Assembly: GCA_965215155.1 (NCBI GenBank)
Contig: CBDCCY010000004.1
Coordinates: forward strand, 3,720,001-3,784,000
Direction of reading: 5' to 3'
DNA from: JAGWAJ01 sp965215155
GTDB taxonomy: Bacteria; Acidobacteriota; Vicinamibacteria; Vicinamibacterales; UBA8438
DNA: 64,000 bases
The notes under the pieces were generated by a model. That model saw only the letters and a program-made list of their open reading frames with translations, had not been told where the DNA came from and searched no databases. Position numbers and translations under genes: made by a program. Below, piece by piece: positions 36,112-46,950 of the stretch (position 1 is its first letter; each line of letters opens with the position of its first letter).

Positions 36112-37273
36112 TAGTGCCCAACGCCTGAAGTTCTTGACCAGTAGAATCGGCTCGTGGTACGGTCGGCCCGGAAGCGAGGAGGGCCGTGCCGAACCATTAC
36201 ACACGAGAGGTCCCGGAGGTCTCGGACGCACAGCGCGAGGAACTGGAGGGTTGGCTGCGCCGGCGCAATACCGCGCAGGCTCTGGCCCTGAGGGCACGCA
36301 TCGTGCTGCAGAGCGCCGCGGGACGGAGCGACCAGGTCGTGGCGCAGGCTCTGGGTACGACGCGGGCCACGGTCGGCAAGTGGCGGCGGCGGTTCCTGCG
36401 CAACGGCTGCGACGGCTTGCTGGACGAACCACGGCCGGGCGCGCCGCGCCGGGTGTCGGACGAGGACGTCGAACGGGTCGTGGTCCGGACGCTGGAGACG
36501 ACCCCACGGGGGGCGACGCATTGGAGCCGGGAGTCGATGGCCCGAGCCTGCGGGCTGAGCGCTTCGACCGTCGGCCGCGTGTGGCGCGCGTTCGCGCTCA
36601 AGCCCCATCGCAGCGAGACCTTCAAGCTGTCGCGAGACCCGTTGTTCATCGAGAAAGTGCGCGATATCGTGGGGCTGTACCTGCATCCGCCGGAGCGAGC
36701 GGTGGTGCTGTGTGTGGATGAGAAGTCGCAGATCCAGGCGTTGAACCGTACCCAGCCGGTGTTGCCGATGCGTCCGGGAGCACCGGAGCAGCGGACACAC
36801 GACTATCGACGGCACGGCACGACCTCGTTGTTCGCGGCCCTGAACACCGCCACCGGCGAGGTGATCGGCAGGTGCTTTCGGAAGCACCGCTCGGTGGAGT
36901 TCAAGCGCTTCCTCGCCGTGATCGACAAGGCGGTGCCGCCCGACCTCGACATCCACCTGGTGCTGGACAACTACGGCACGCACAAGACGGCGATGATCCA
37001 CGACTGGCTGGCACGGCGTCCTCGGTATCACCTGCACTTCACGCCCACGAGCGCATCGTGGCTCAACCAGGTAGAGCGTTGGTTCGCCGAGATCACCCGG
37101 CAGCAGATCCGGCGTGGAACCCATCGCAGCACCCAAGCACTCGAGGCGGCGATCAAGGAGTACCTGGCGGTCTACAACGAAGACCCCAAGCCCTTCGTCT
37201 GGACGAAGACCGCCGAGCAGATCCTGGAATCCCTGAAGCGTTACTGCTCACGTATTTCTGACGGTGCACACTA
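36112..37273 (+). mobile_element. Complete IS630-type insertion sequence
   Basis: About 1.16 kb element flanked by TA at both ends (36112-36113 and 37272-37273), the TA target duplication of IS630/Tc1. Imperfect terminal inverted repeats of about 29 bases are visible: left TAGTGCCCAACGCCTGAAG, right (reverse) TAGTGTGCACCGTCAGAAAT. One transposase gene nearly fills it. Confidence 0.88.
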
Positions 37274-37274
37274 G
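36186..37274 (+). CDS. IS630 family transposase
   Basis: 362-aa transposase. N-terminal helix-turn-helix region with AQALGTTRATVGKWRRRFL (about residues 54-72) and a second segment ACGLSASTVGRVWRAF; then DDE catalytic domain with VLCVDEKSQIQAL (first Asp), HLVLDNYGTHKT (second Asp) and SWLNQVERWFAEITRQQ (Glu). Length and motifs are intact, so it may be active. Its stop codon TAG is made by the last base(s) of the element plus the flanking TA target repeat, so the final residue depends on insertion at TA. Start 36186 gives the usual N-terminus; upstream a GTG at 36155 is less likely. Confidence 0.95.
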   Translation: MPNHYTREVPEVSDAQREELEGWLRRRNTAQALALRARIVLQSAAGRSDQVVAQALGTTRATVGKWRRRFLRNGCDGLLDEPRPGAPRRVSDEDVERVVVRTLETTPRGATHWSRESMARACGLSASTVGRVWRAFALKPHRSETFKLSRDPLFIEKVRDIVGLYLHPPERAVVLCVDEKSQIQALNRTQPVLPMRPGAPEQRTHDYRRHGTTSLFAALNTATGEVIGRCFRKHRSVEFKRFLAVIDKAVPPDLDIHLVLDNYGTHKTAMIHDWLARRPRYHLHFTPTSASWLNQVERWFAEITRQQIRRGTHRSTQALEAAIKEYLAVYNEDPKPFVWTKTAEQILESLKRYCSRISDGAH

Positions 37275-37499
37275 CTGCGTGCCGGATCCACAGGGGCCTA
37301 TTGTCAGCGCTTCGGTTGGACGCAGCATGTCGGGCAACCCGTGTCTCGCGCGTGAGGTTCGGGCGGTGGGTGGCGCGCGGGGCCGCGTTGCCGGAACCGG
37401 AGTGTGAGCCCGGTCCTCCTCCGGCCGCGGGCAACGCGTCACTCGTCCGGCGCCCCGGGGGTAACCGTGGTGGTCAGCGCTGGGAGGGCGCTGGCGCAT

Positions 37500-37733
37500 T
37501 CCGGCGTTCGAGACGAGGCCTGGAGCCCCGAGGCTCGATCAGCCCGGTGCCTGGTGCTGCCCCGTCGAAGCTCTCGACCGAGCCTCCCGCGGGTCCGGTC
37601 GTGAGCGCCGATGGCACCTGCCTTGCGTAAGACTCGACCCGGCCCCGCCGACAAGCCGGGCGCCGTTCCGGCCTTCCACTGCCAAGCGGCTTCGCGCGGG
37701 GCCGTCTGATGAGGTCGGAAGCCGCGGCGCCGG
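37500..37733 (+). repeat. Long leader repeat, copy C1
   Basis: Directly upstream of comEA. About 235 bases here are homologous, with small gaps, to the reverse complement of 46950-47183, which precedes gspH. Landmarks shared are TTCCGGCGTTCGAGA, GTGAGCGCCG and CCTTGCGTA. No known riboswitch motif recognised. The region from 37275 to 37499 holds nothing else I can name. Confidence 0.75.
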
Positions 37734-37758
37734 TCAGCCACATCGCCGGGAGGGATCG

Positions 37759-38094
37759 ATGCGACGTCTCATGGCAGGGATTGCGGTCTGGTGCGCGTTG
37801 TTGGGCGTCGGCGCGGACGGGAGCGCGCGGGTAGGACAGGACCCGCCGGCGGAGCCGGCGGCAGGGCGGGAGACCGAGGGCACCGACCTGGTGGATCTCA
37901 ATCGAGCGACGCTTGCGGAGCTGGACACGCTGCCGGGCGTAGGCCCGCGCACGGCCCAACGGATCGTCGAGTATCGCGAGGAGAACGGCGGCTTCACCCG
38001 GCTCGAGGAGTTGATGAACGTCCGGGGAATCGGCGAGAGGATCTTCCTGCGGCTGAAGCCGCTCGTGACCGTCAGGACCTCGGACGAGCGCTAG
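37759..38094 (+). CDS. ComEA-like helix-hairpin-helix DNA-binding protein
   Basis: 111-aa secreted DNA-binding protein. The N-terminus (IAVWCALLGVGADG) is a signal or anchor segment; residues about 45-105 hold two helix-hairpin-helix motifs: VDLNRATLAELDTLPGVGPRTAQRIVEYR and FTRLEELMNVRGIGERIFLRLKPLV. Such proteins bind incoming DNA during competence. Stop codon TAG at 38092-38094 lies in the sequence CGCTAGCGCGCCC, the leading edge of a type B repeat. ATG at 37759 has GGGAGGGATCG upstream. Confidence 0.9.
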   Translation: MRRLMAGIAVWCALLGVGADGSARVGQDPPAEPAAGRETEGTDLVDLNRATLAELDTLPGVGPRTAQRIVEYREENGGFTRLEELMNVRGIGERIFLRLKPLVTVRTSDER

Positions 38095-38134
38095 CGCGCC
38101 CTGACGGGCGCGTTGGGAGTCTGCGCCGCAGACG
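38095..38134 (+). repeat. Palindromic repeat element, type B copy 3 (truncated)
   Basis: Only the leading hairpin and first arm (GGGAGTCTGCGC) with a short CGCAGAC remnant remain. It starts at the comEA stop codon. Confidence 0.75.
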
Positions 38135-38261
38135 GCGTGGCCTCCTGGAGGCTCGACTGGGCGGCAGCGGAGCCGTCAGACGACCATTCGCGGGCGGGGA
38201 GTTCGGGCCGCGTGAGGTGTGCGCTCGCCGCCTCACGCGGTCGCATTGCGCTCGTTGCGGC

Positions 38262-38444
38262 ATGGAAGACGGACGAGGAGCGACGCTGATGGAAGTGACC
38301 CTGGCGGCGGCACGGGTCACCGTGCTCGGGCGGTTCCTCCCGGAGCTGACCACGCGCGCGGACGCCGCGCAGCCCCTCGGGGCCGCACGGCGTGTCCGGG
38401 CGCTGACCTTCGAGGCGGGAGCTGGCGAATGGCTGGCCCGTTAG
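38262..38444 (+). pseudogene. GspH/FimT deletion relic
   Basis: A 60-codon open frame that begins MEDGRGATLMEVTLAAARV and ends RALTFEAGAGEWLAR. The first 40 residues match the start, and the last 15 the end, of the intact GspH at 46369-46950; the middle, about 130 residues, is missing. It keeps the prepilin motif but not the globular domain, so it is an internal-deletion copy. The end contributes the ribosome site and ATG of the following PilZ gene (38429). Confidence 0.82.
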
Positions 38445-38806
38445 GCGCGCGCGACGCCGAGCGGCGCCGCACTCCGCGACATCCCCGCCGGGCGCTGCGC
38501 TGGCTAGCGGCCGCGCGCCTGTGGCCCGGTCGGCGCGTGCGCGTGATCGACTGGTCGGAGTCGGGAGTGTTGATCGAAGCTGGCGTTCGGTTCGCCCCCG
38601 GCCGCATGGTGACGCTGCAGTTTCTGGCAGAGCGCGGGCACCTGCAGGTTCGGGGAGAGATAGTGCGGGCCGCGGTAGCCGCTATCGGTCCGGGGGGCCT
38701 CCGCTATCGTGCCGCCGTAGCGTTCGACAAGCCGGTAGACTTCGGTCAGCCGCGCGAGGCCTCCCGGTCGGGTGACACGATCGCCGGGGAACGCGTGGAG
38801 GGGTAG
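38429..38806 (+). CDS. PilZ domain protein
   Basis: 125-aa predicted c-di-GMP receptor. The N-terminal RxxxR-type segment ERRRTPRHPRRALRW is followed by RVRVIDWSESGVLIEAG, which has the D/NxSxxG motif, and a beta-rich body (MVTLQFLAERGHLQVRGEIVRAAV). It lies between a GspH relic and an enhancer-binding-type regulator, in an accessory patch with comEA, so control of pili, motility or competence is plausible. ATG 38429 is 16 bases inside the relic, preceded by GGCGGGAG; coupling is likely. Confidence 0.85.
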   Translation: MAGPLGARDAERRRTPRHPRRALRWLAAARLWPGRRVRVIDWSESGVLIEAGVRFAPGRMVTLQFLAERGHLQVRGEIVRAAVAAIGPGGLRYRAAVAFDKPVDFGQPREASRSGDTIAGERVEG

Positions 38807-38888
38807 TTACTACCCGCCGAGACCGCGGGGGTGCGCGGTGGGCGCGCCGCGGCTTCGGGAGGTGGCGGTCTGCCGGTGTCGACGAGTA

Positions 38889-38904
38889 TGGCATCGAGTT
38901 TGAT
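38889..38904 (+). promoter_or_regulatory. Possible sigma-54 promoter
   Basis: TGGCATCGAGTTTGAT has the GG-N10-GA arrangement close to the TGGCAC-N5-TTGCW consensus of sigma-54 promoters, 40 bases before the interrupted regulator's ATG. The last bases differ (GA instead of GC), so it is only a candidate. Confidence 0.4.
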
Positions 38905-39800
38905 ATCGTCTCCGCCGCCGGTAGGCACGACTGTCGCACAGCCATGCTACGGAGCTCCGACGCGCCGCCGCTCATCGGGACCAGCCCGTCGATGGTCCGT
39001 CTCCGCCACGAGATCGAACGGATGGCGACCACCAGCTTCGCCGTGCTCGTGAAGGGCGAGAGCGGGTCCGGGAAGGAGCTCGTCGCGCGGGCGATCCACC
39101 AACAGAGCTCGCGCTCCAACGGACCGTTCGTTGCCGTCAACTGCGCGGCGCTCGTCGAGACGCTGCTTGAGGCGGAGCTCTTCGGCATCGAGGATCGGAC
39201 GGCGACCGGAGTGCGCGGCCGGCCCGGCAAGTTCGAGCTTGCCGACGGCGGTACTCTCCTCCTCGACGAGGTCGCCGACCTGTCCCTGCCGGCCCAGGCG
39301 AAGCTGCTGCGCGCGATTCAGGAGATGGCCGTCGAGCGGGTCGGCGGCCACGCAACGCGTACTCTGGACACCCGCTTGGTGGTTGCGACGAATCAGTGCC
39401 TGGGCGATCTCGTGGCCGCCGAGCGCTTCCGAGCGGATCTGTACTATCGGTTGAGCGGCCTCGAGATTCGCGTTCCACCGCTGCGCGAGAGGCGCTCGGA
39501 CATACTGCTGCTGGCGGATCACTTCGTGCAGCGCCACCCCGGCAGTCAGGACATCCACCTGTCCCCGGCCGCCGTCGACGCGCTGATGACCTACGACTGG
39601 CCGGGGAACGTTCGCGAGCTGCAGCGGGTCATCGAGAGGGCGGTGACGTTGTCTTCGACCGGACGAATCGCTCCCGAGGATCTGCCACCGCGAGTCACGG
39701 GGGAGTATGCAGAGCGGCTGCTGCCGTCGTTGGTGCGCGACGACACGATGCGGGCCTGGGGCAGCCGCTACGCGCGGCTGGTGCTCGACCGCTGCGACAA

Positions 39801-39807
39801 CAACAAA
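39801..39807 (+). repeat. Target-site duplication, left (CAACAAA)
   Basis: CAACAAA occurs at 39801-39807 and again at 41388-41394, flanking the element. The reading frame across the restored site is continuous. Confidence 0.8.
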
Positions 39808-39815
39808 GGGCCTCG

Positions 39816-41066
39816 TCAGCAGAATCTGTGGGTGAGTTCTGGTTCGGGCAGGTCGCCAAGTGCATGATACAAAGCGACTTCCAGTGCCGCGGAGGTGCGG
39901 AAGCCATACGCCCGTTTGGTGATCACTCTGGCCTTCCCGTTGAAGCCTTCGACAATGCCACTGGAGAACTGCCCTCGGGCCCGGAACCAGTTCAGGATCA
40001 GGTCGCGGTGCGAGCGCAGCATGCGGGCCACCTCCTTCATCGGGTCGAGCCGCGAGCGCATCGTCCGAGTGCACCAGCGGTCGAGGAACCGGCCGGCCCA
40101 GTACGGCGACACGTAGCCCCACAGCGCTTGAAAGTCCTCCTTGAGCAGGTAGGCGCGAACCGTGCGCAGGTTGCGACGCACCAGCTCCGCAAGCCGGCCC
40201 CGCTGCTCGTCGCTGAGATTCTCCGGACGCTTGAGCAGGAGCCAGCGGCTGCGCTTGAGCACCGGCGCCCGGCCCGCGGCGGCGAGCTTCCGGGCCTCCG
40301 CCGCGCGCACCTCGTCGATCGCTTGCGAGAAATGGCTCATGATGTGGAAGCGGTCGAGCACCTGCACGGCCTGGCCGGCGCGCTCGGCAACCACCTTCAG
40401 GTAGGGCTTCCACATGTCCGAGCAGACGAAATACAGCGCCGCGCTGCGTGCGGGGCCGAACCAGTCGAAGAAGCCCTCCAACGTCGCGGCCTTGCGTTCG
40501 CGGCCGACCCACAGCAGGCGCTTGCAGTGACCGTCGATCTGATAGACCAGCGTCAGGTAGCGTTGCCCGCGGCGGCGGGAGAGCTCGTCGACGCCGATGG
40601 CCTCGATGTTCGTGAGGTCGCGGTGCGCGAGGCCCCAGTCGACCGCCATGCGCACGGCCCGATAGACGGTGTCCCAGGACGTGGGGAACGCCGCGGCGAC
40701 CTCCTGCCACGACAGACGCCTGGCCCACCCGGCGAGGAACCAGGCGTAGGCGTCGGTCAGTCGGTGCTTGCCGGTGGCCCACGGCAGCGCCTCGACCCGT
40801 ACGCCGCAGCGCGGGCAGTCGACGCGGCGCATCGCGTAGAGGAAGACCACGGGGATGTGCCACAGGGGCACGAAGTCGAAGCGCCGGACCGCCTGCGTGT
40901 CGTAGCCCGGGGCCCGGCGCCTGCACTGCGAGCACGTCGCGCGGGTCCCGGCGCGAGGCCGCACCCGAACCTCGAGGGTCAACTGCGGGTGCTCCACCAG
41001 CCGCACCGTCTCGTAGATGAACGACGGGTGCTTCTGGACCCGATTCAAGATACTCTTGAGTTGCAT
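39816..41066 (-). CDS. ISL3 family transposase
   Basis: 416-aa transposase, intact. N-terminal zinc-binding region (RATCSQCRRRAPGYD, DCPRCGVRVEAL), a helical DNA-binding part (WQEVAAAFPTSWDTVYRAV), then the DDE_Tnp_ISL3 domain: Asp in AIGVDELSRRRG, Asp in FVCSDMWKPYLKV and Glu in GIVEGFNGKARVITKRAYGFR. The last is the ISL3 hallmark. The stop lies eight bases inside the element end. ATG at 41066 has a GGAAGGGGAACGGG ribosome site. Confidence 0.95.
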   Translation of the reverse strand: MQLKSILNRVQKHPSFIYETVRLVEHPQLTLEVRVRPRAGTRATCSQCRRRAPGYDTQAVRRFDFVPLWHIPVVFLYAMRRVDCPRCGVRVEALPWATGKHRLTDAYAWFLAGWARRLSWQEVAAAFPTSWDTVYRAVRMAVDWGLAHRDLTNIEAIGVDELSRRRGQRYLTLVYQIDGHCKRLLWVGRERKAATLEGFFDWFGPARSAALYFVCSDMWKPYLKVVAERAGQAVQVLDRFHIMSHFSQAIDEVRAAEARKLAAAGRAPVLKRSRWLLLKRPENLSDEQRGRLAELVRRNLRTVRAYLLKEDFQALWGYVSPYWAGRFLDRWCTRTMRSRLDPMKEVARMLRSHRDLILNWFRARGQFSSGIVEGFNGKARVITKRAYGFRTSAALEVALYHALGDLPEPELTHRFC

Positions 41067-41207
41067 CCCGTTCCCCTTCCGCGTCGCTTGGCTGCTGCAA
41101 CACCAATTGTCGCGGATTCCGGAACGGGATGCGTTTCCGATGTCGAGGCTGCGTTCTGTGCTTCGGGACGGGCCATCGCCCTCCCGATACGGGCGTCGGG
41201 CATTTGG

Positions 41208-41346
41208 TCCTCGTCAGACGAGAGCCGGGGCGCTCGTGCGCGGAGCCGGCGTCCAGGCCGTCAGCCCCGCGCAGCGGGGGCGGAGCGGAGCGAAGCGCCT
41301 TGACGGCGGCGAGCACACGGGCACGCTGCCTCTTGTCTGACGAGGA
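41208..41346. repeat. 12-bp inverted repeat inside the IS
   Basis: TCCTCGTCAGAC at 41208-41219 and its exact complement at 41335-41346 bracket 115 bases in the non-coding right part of the IS. CCTCGTCAG also occurs at the IS left end (39811-39819). It may be transposase-binding sequence or the footprint of a smaller nested element. Confidence 0.55.
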
Positions 41347-41520
41347 CTACCAGCCTCCGTTCTTACCCACAGATTCTGCGGAAGACCCAACAAACGAAAG
41401 GCCTGCCGCGTGCTCGGGATCAGCTACCACACGCTCCAAGCCTACCTGCGGTACCCGCGCCCGGCGCCGAGCCTGCCGCGAAGGCGCAAGGATCCGGGTC
41501 CGGACGCCGACAATGGGTAG

Positions 41521-41742
41521 CACGCTACCCGGCGACACGTGCGATGTTGGAGCGGAGAGCGGCATCTCCGGGCATAGCGCGGCTCCCCGCGGCGTGCGCC
41601 GCGCCGCCGTCCGTGACCGGGGCGAGGGTCGGTCGCGGTCGCGAAGTAGCGCGGCGCACGGTCGAGTCTGTGCCGTAGAACGGCGCGGAGTCCTGAGGAT
41701 TGATTGGGCACCAGGCGGAGCCGGCAAGCGACGAATGGTCGG
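41521..41742. other. Gap between regulator remnant and gcvP
   Basis: 222 bases. A segment near 41660-41697 (GAGTCTGTGCCGTAGAACGG, then GGCGCGGAGTCC) loosely resembles the palindrome family. No gene supported. Confidence 0.35.
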
Positions 41743-44643
<2,901 letters not shown>

Positions 44644-44669
44644 GCGCTCGGGTTCGCGGAGTGGGCCCT

Positions 44670-44747
44670 GGCGCGCCCTGCCGGGGCGTTGAGAGTCTGC
44701 GCGGGTGCGGACTTCCGCATCCCACGTTTCTGCGGCGCAGACTCCTA
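44670..44747 (+). repeat. Palindromic repeat element, type B copy 4
   Basis: Leading hairpin GGCGCGCCCTGCCGGGGCG, first arm GAGAGTCTGCGC and second arm GCGCAGACTCCT up to the TAG (on the minus strand) that stops gcvH. It fills nearly the whole gap between gcvH and gcvP, within the operon. Confidence 0.88.
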
Positions 44748-45116
44748 GGCGACATGGGCGCCGTAGCCGCCGGCGTCGAGCAGCGCGTCGAGCTCGCCGG
44801 CGTCGCGCAGTTTGACCACGATCAGCCAGGTCCCGTGCGGATCGGAGTTGAGCGCCTCCGGACGCTCGGTCACCGCGTCGTTGACGCGCAGCACCTCGCC
44901 GCTGACGGGGCAGTAGAGGTCCGAGACGGCCTTGACCGACTCGACCGCCCCGAACTGCTCGCCCTGCGCGAAGGTCCGCCCCACGGCGGGGAGCTCCACA
45001 TAGACGACCTCGCCGAGCTGCTCCTGCGCGTAGGCGGTGATGCCCACGCGGCCTTCCCCGTCCGCGACGCGGACCCACTCGTGGTCCCTGGTGTACTTCC
45101 GATCCGCCGGGTACAT
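44745..45116 (-). CDS. gcvH: Glycine cleavage system H protein
   Basis: 123-aa lipoyl carrier. Lipoylated Lys is in AVESVKAVSDLYCP (about residue 60), and KYTRDHEWVRVADGEGRVGITAYAQEQLGEVVYVELP is the H-protein start. The stop codon TAG abuts a type B repeat. ATG at 45116, four bases after gcvT ends. Confidence 0.97.
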   Translation of the reverse strand: MYPADRKYTRDHEWVRVADGEGRVGITAYAQEQLGEVVYVELPAVGRTFAQGEQFGAVESVKAVSDLYCPVSGEVLRVNDAVTERPEALNSDPHGTWLIVVKLRDAGELDALLDAGGYGAHVA

Positions 45117-45120
45117 CGGC

Positions 45121-46239
45121 TCAGCTCCTGGCCCGCTTGTAGAAGGGCATGCGGACGATGCGCGCCTGCGCCCGGCGGCCGCGTATGTCGACGGCAATCC
45201 CGGTGTCGACGGCGCTGTGGCCGGCCGGGACGTACGCCATCCCGATCGCCTTGCCGAGCGACGGCGCCCACGTCCCGCTCGTCACCCGGCCGACGCGCTC
45301 GCCGTCTGCGTAGACATCGTATCCCGCGCGCGCGATGCCGCGGTCGAGCACCTCGAAGCCGATGAGCCGCCGGCCCACGCCCTTCGCGCGCTGGGCCGCG
45401 AGCGCCTCCCGGCCCACGAAGTCTCCCTTGTCCCAACCGACGATCCACCCGAGGCCGGCCTCGAGCAGCGTCGTCGACCGGTCCATGTCCTGGCCGTGGA
45501 GCCGCATCGACGCCTCGAGTCGCAGCGTGTCCCGGGCGCCGAGGCCCGCCGGGCGCAGTCCGCTCGGCGCGCCGGCGTCGAGGAGCGCCGCCCAGACCGC
45601 CTCGGCCGCCTGCGGAGCGACGAACAGCTCGAAGCCGTCCTCGCCGGTGTAGCCGGTGCGGGAGATCGTGGCGCGCGCGCCGGCGACCTCGCCGTTCGCG
45701 AACGTGTAGTAGCGGAGCCCGTCGAGCTCGACCGCCGTCAGCGTCTGCAGAATCTCCAGTGACCGCGGGCCCTGCAGGGCCAGCAACGCGTAGCGCCGGC
45801 TCGTGTCGACGGCCGCGGCGTCTTCCGCCGCCTCGAGCGCCGACGCGATCCAGTCCCGAGCCTCGCCCGTGTTGGCGGCGTTGACCACGAGCAGGAAGTG
45901 GTCCGCGGCCAGCCGGTAGACGAGCAGATCGTCCACCGGCGTGCCCTCCGGCGTCGTCAGCGCCGAGTACTGCGCCTGACCGACCTCGAGCCGGCCGGCA
46001 TCGTTGCTCGTGATCCGCTGCACCGCCGCCAGTGCGTCGCGGCCCGCGATCTCGATCTCCCCCATGTGGCTGACGTCGAACAACCCGGCGGCGGTCCGCA
46101 CGGCGCGATGCTCGTCGCTGATGTCCGAGTACTGCACCGGCATCTCCCACCCGCCGAAGGTCGTCATGCGGGCGCCGAGCGCGCGGTGGCGGGCGTGGAG
46201 CGGGGTTGTTTTCGGGGCGGCGGACGGCGCTTGCGTCAT
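45121..46239 (-). CDS. gcvT: Aminomethyltransferase, T-protein
   Basis: 372-aa THF-dependent aminomethyltransferase. Landmarks: FGGWEMPVQYSDISDEH, GLFDVSHMGEIEI, SRTGYTGEDGFELF and the C-terminal barrel VTSGTWAPSLGKAIGMAYV. It takes the aminomethyl group from GcvH and yields 5,10-methylene-THF. First gene of the gcvTHP operon. ATG at 46239. No glycine-riboswitch fold is visible in the 50-base leader before the next repeat. Confidence 0.96.
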   Translation of the reverse strand: MTQAPSAAPKTTPLHARHRALGARMTTFGGWEMPVQYSDISDEHRAVRTAAGLFDVSHMGEIEIAGRDALAAVQRITSNDAGRLEVGQAQYSALTTPEGTPVDDLLVYRLAADHFLLVVNAANTGEARDWIASALEAAEDAAAVDTSRRYALLALQGPRSLEILQTLTAVELDGLRYYTFANGEVAGARATISRTGYTGEDGFELFVAPQAAEAVWAALLDAGAPSGLRPAGLGARDTLRLEASMRLHGQDMDRSTTLLEAGLGWIVGWDKGDFVGREALAAQRAKGVGRRLIGFEVLDRGIARAGYDVYADGERVGRVTSGTWAPSLGKAIGMAYVPAGHSAVDTGIAVDIRGRRAQARIVRMPFYKRARS

Positions 46240-46290
46240 GGCGGCCGGAGCAGGGCCCAACCGTACTATGGGCCTGCCGGAGGGTCAAGC

Positions 46291-46373
46291 CAGGAGTCTG
46301 CGCCGCAGAATCGTGCCATGGAGCGGTTCGTGCCAGCGCATACTCCCCAGCGCGGCCGTGAGGGCGCGCTAGC
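46291..46373 (-). repeat. Palindromic repeat element, type B copy 5
   Basis: Reverse copy: GGAGTCTGCGCCGCAGAATC on the left, GCGCATACTCCCC, then the leading hairpin as GCGCGGCCGTGAGGGCGCGC. It overlaps the gspH stop (46369-46371), in the same CGCTAGCGCGCCC arrangement as at comEA. Confidence 0.87.
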
Positions 46374-46950
46374 GCCCCACCCACTCGCCGGTTCCCGCCT
46401 CGAAGGTCAGCACCCGCACGCGCCCGGTCGCTCCGAGAACGCGCACCGCGGCCTGATGGCCTGCGCGGCCGCGCAGGTAGATCGTGCCGCCGGTGGCGGT
46501 GCCGAGTGGACTGATGGTCAACGTGCTGCCGCTGCCGAATCGTACGGGGCCGGCAGCGCTCGCGGAGGATCCTTCGATGGGTGGCACGGCCGGATCCCGA
46601 GCGATTCGCACGCCCGGAAAACGGTCGCGCAGTCGAAACTCCGCATCCACGGGCTCGTCGATTCCGCGTGCGATGTCCGTTTGCCGCACGCCGTTGCCGT
46701 TTCCGTCCGTATAGGCCTGCACGCGGAAACCGCCCTCCTCGGGGAGGAATCGCAGACCGACCGAGGCGCCGCGCCGCACGGCGAGCGCGCGGGCTCGGGC
46801 GATCTCGCTCGCCATATCCCGCGCCGCCCCAAGGAGCTGCACGGCGTCCCCGCGCGCCGTCAGCGCCGGGAGCGAGAGCCCGATTAGCACGGCGACGAGC
46901 GCCACCGCCAGCGTCACCTCCATCAGCGTCACGCCTCGTCCGTCTTCCAC
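46369..46950 (-). CDS. GspH/FimT-type pseudopilin
   Basis: 193-aa minor pseudopilin. Prepilin motif GVTLMEVTLAVALVAVLIGLSLPAL: short leader (MEDGRG), Glu5 and a hydrophobic helix, then LLGAARDMASEIARARALAVRRGASVGLRF and a beta domain ending VLTFEAGTGEWVG, the GspH/FimT domain. Its start is GTG at 46950 (GTGGAAGAC). It is the intact parent of the relic at 38262-38444. Other type II/IV secretion genes lie 15 kb away (GspF, GspE). The long leader repeat C2 lies directly upstream, a type B palindrome downstream. Confidence 0.88.
   Translation of the reverse strand: MEDGRGVTLMEVTLAVALVAVLIGLSLPALTARGDAVQLLGAARDMASEIARARALAVRRGASVGLRFLPEEGGFRVQAYTDGNGNGVRQTDIARGIDEPVDAEFRLRDRFPGVRIARDPAVPPIEGSSASAAGPVRFGSGSTLTISPLGTATGGTIYLRGRAGHQAAVRVLGATGRVRVLTFEAGTGEWVGR

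Larger units (their letters stand above)
39808..41387 (-). mobile_element. ISL3-type insertion sequence
   Basis: About 1.58 kb between the CAACAAA repeats. The ends share GCAGAATCTGTGGGT: left GGGCCTCGTCAGCAGAATCT, right (reverse) GGTCTTCCGCAGAATCTGTG. One transposase on the minus strand fills 39816-41066. The right 320 bases are non-coding; they hold a perfect 12-base inverted repeat TCCTCGTCAGAC / GTCTGACGAGGA (41208-41219 and 41335-41346). Confidence 0.9.
38944..41520 (+). pseudogene. NtrC-type AAA regulator interrupted by an ISL3-type element
   Basis: Removing 39808-41387 and one seven-base target copy rejoins the frame: 38944-39807 plus 41395-41520 gives 329 codons. The first part is an AAA enhancer-binding domain: Walker A VLVKGESGSGKELVARAI, Walker B GTLLLDEVADL, sensor RFRADLYYRLSGLEIRVPPLRER. 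The second part restores a Fis-type helix-turn-helix (ACRVLGISYHTLQAYL). The GAFTGA loop that contacts sigma-54 is replaced by RTATGVRG, so it may not activate sigma-54. There is no receiver domain. With the HTH cut away, the left part alone likely binds no DNA. Confidence 0.88.

Noticed and set aside
37500..37733. c-di-GMP (GEMM) riboswitch before comEA
   Set aside because: The location beside comEA and PilZ is suggestive, but the conserved GEMM motifs (such as GCAAACC and AAAGCC) are absent.
46240..46290. Possible glycine riboswitch upstream of gcvT
   Set aside because: Only about 50 bases lie before the next repeat and no tandem aptamer core is visible.
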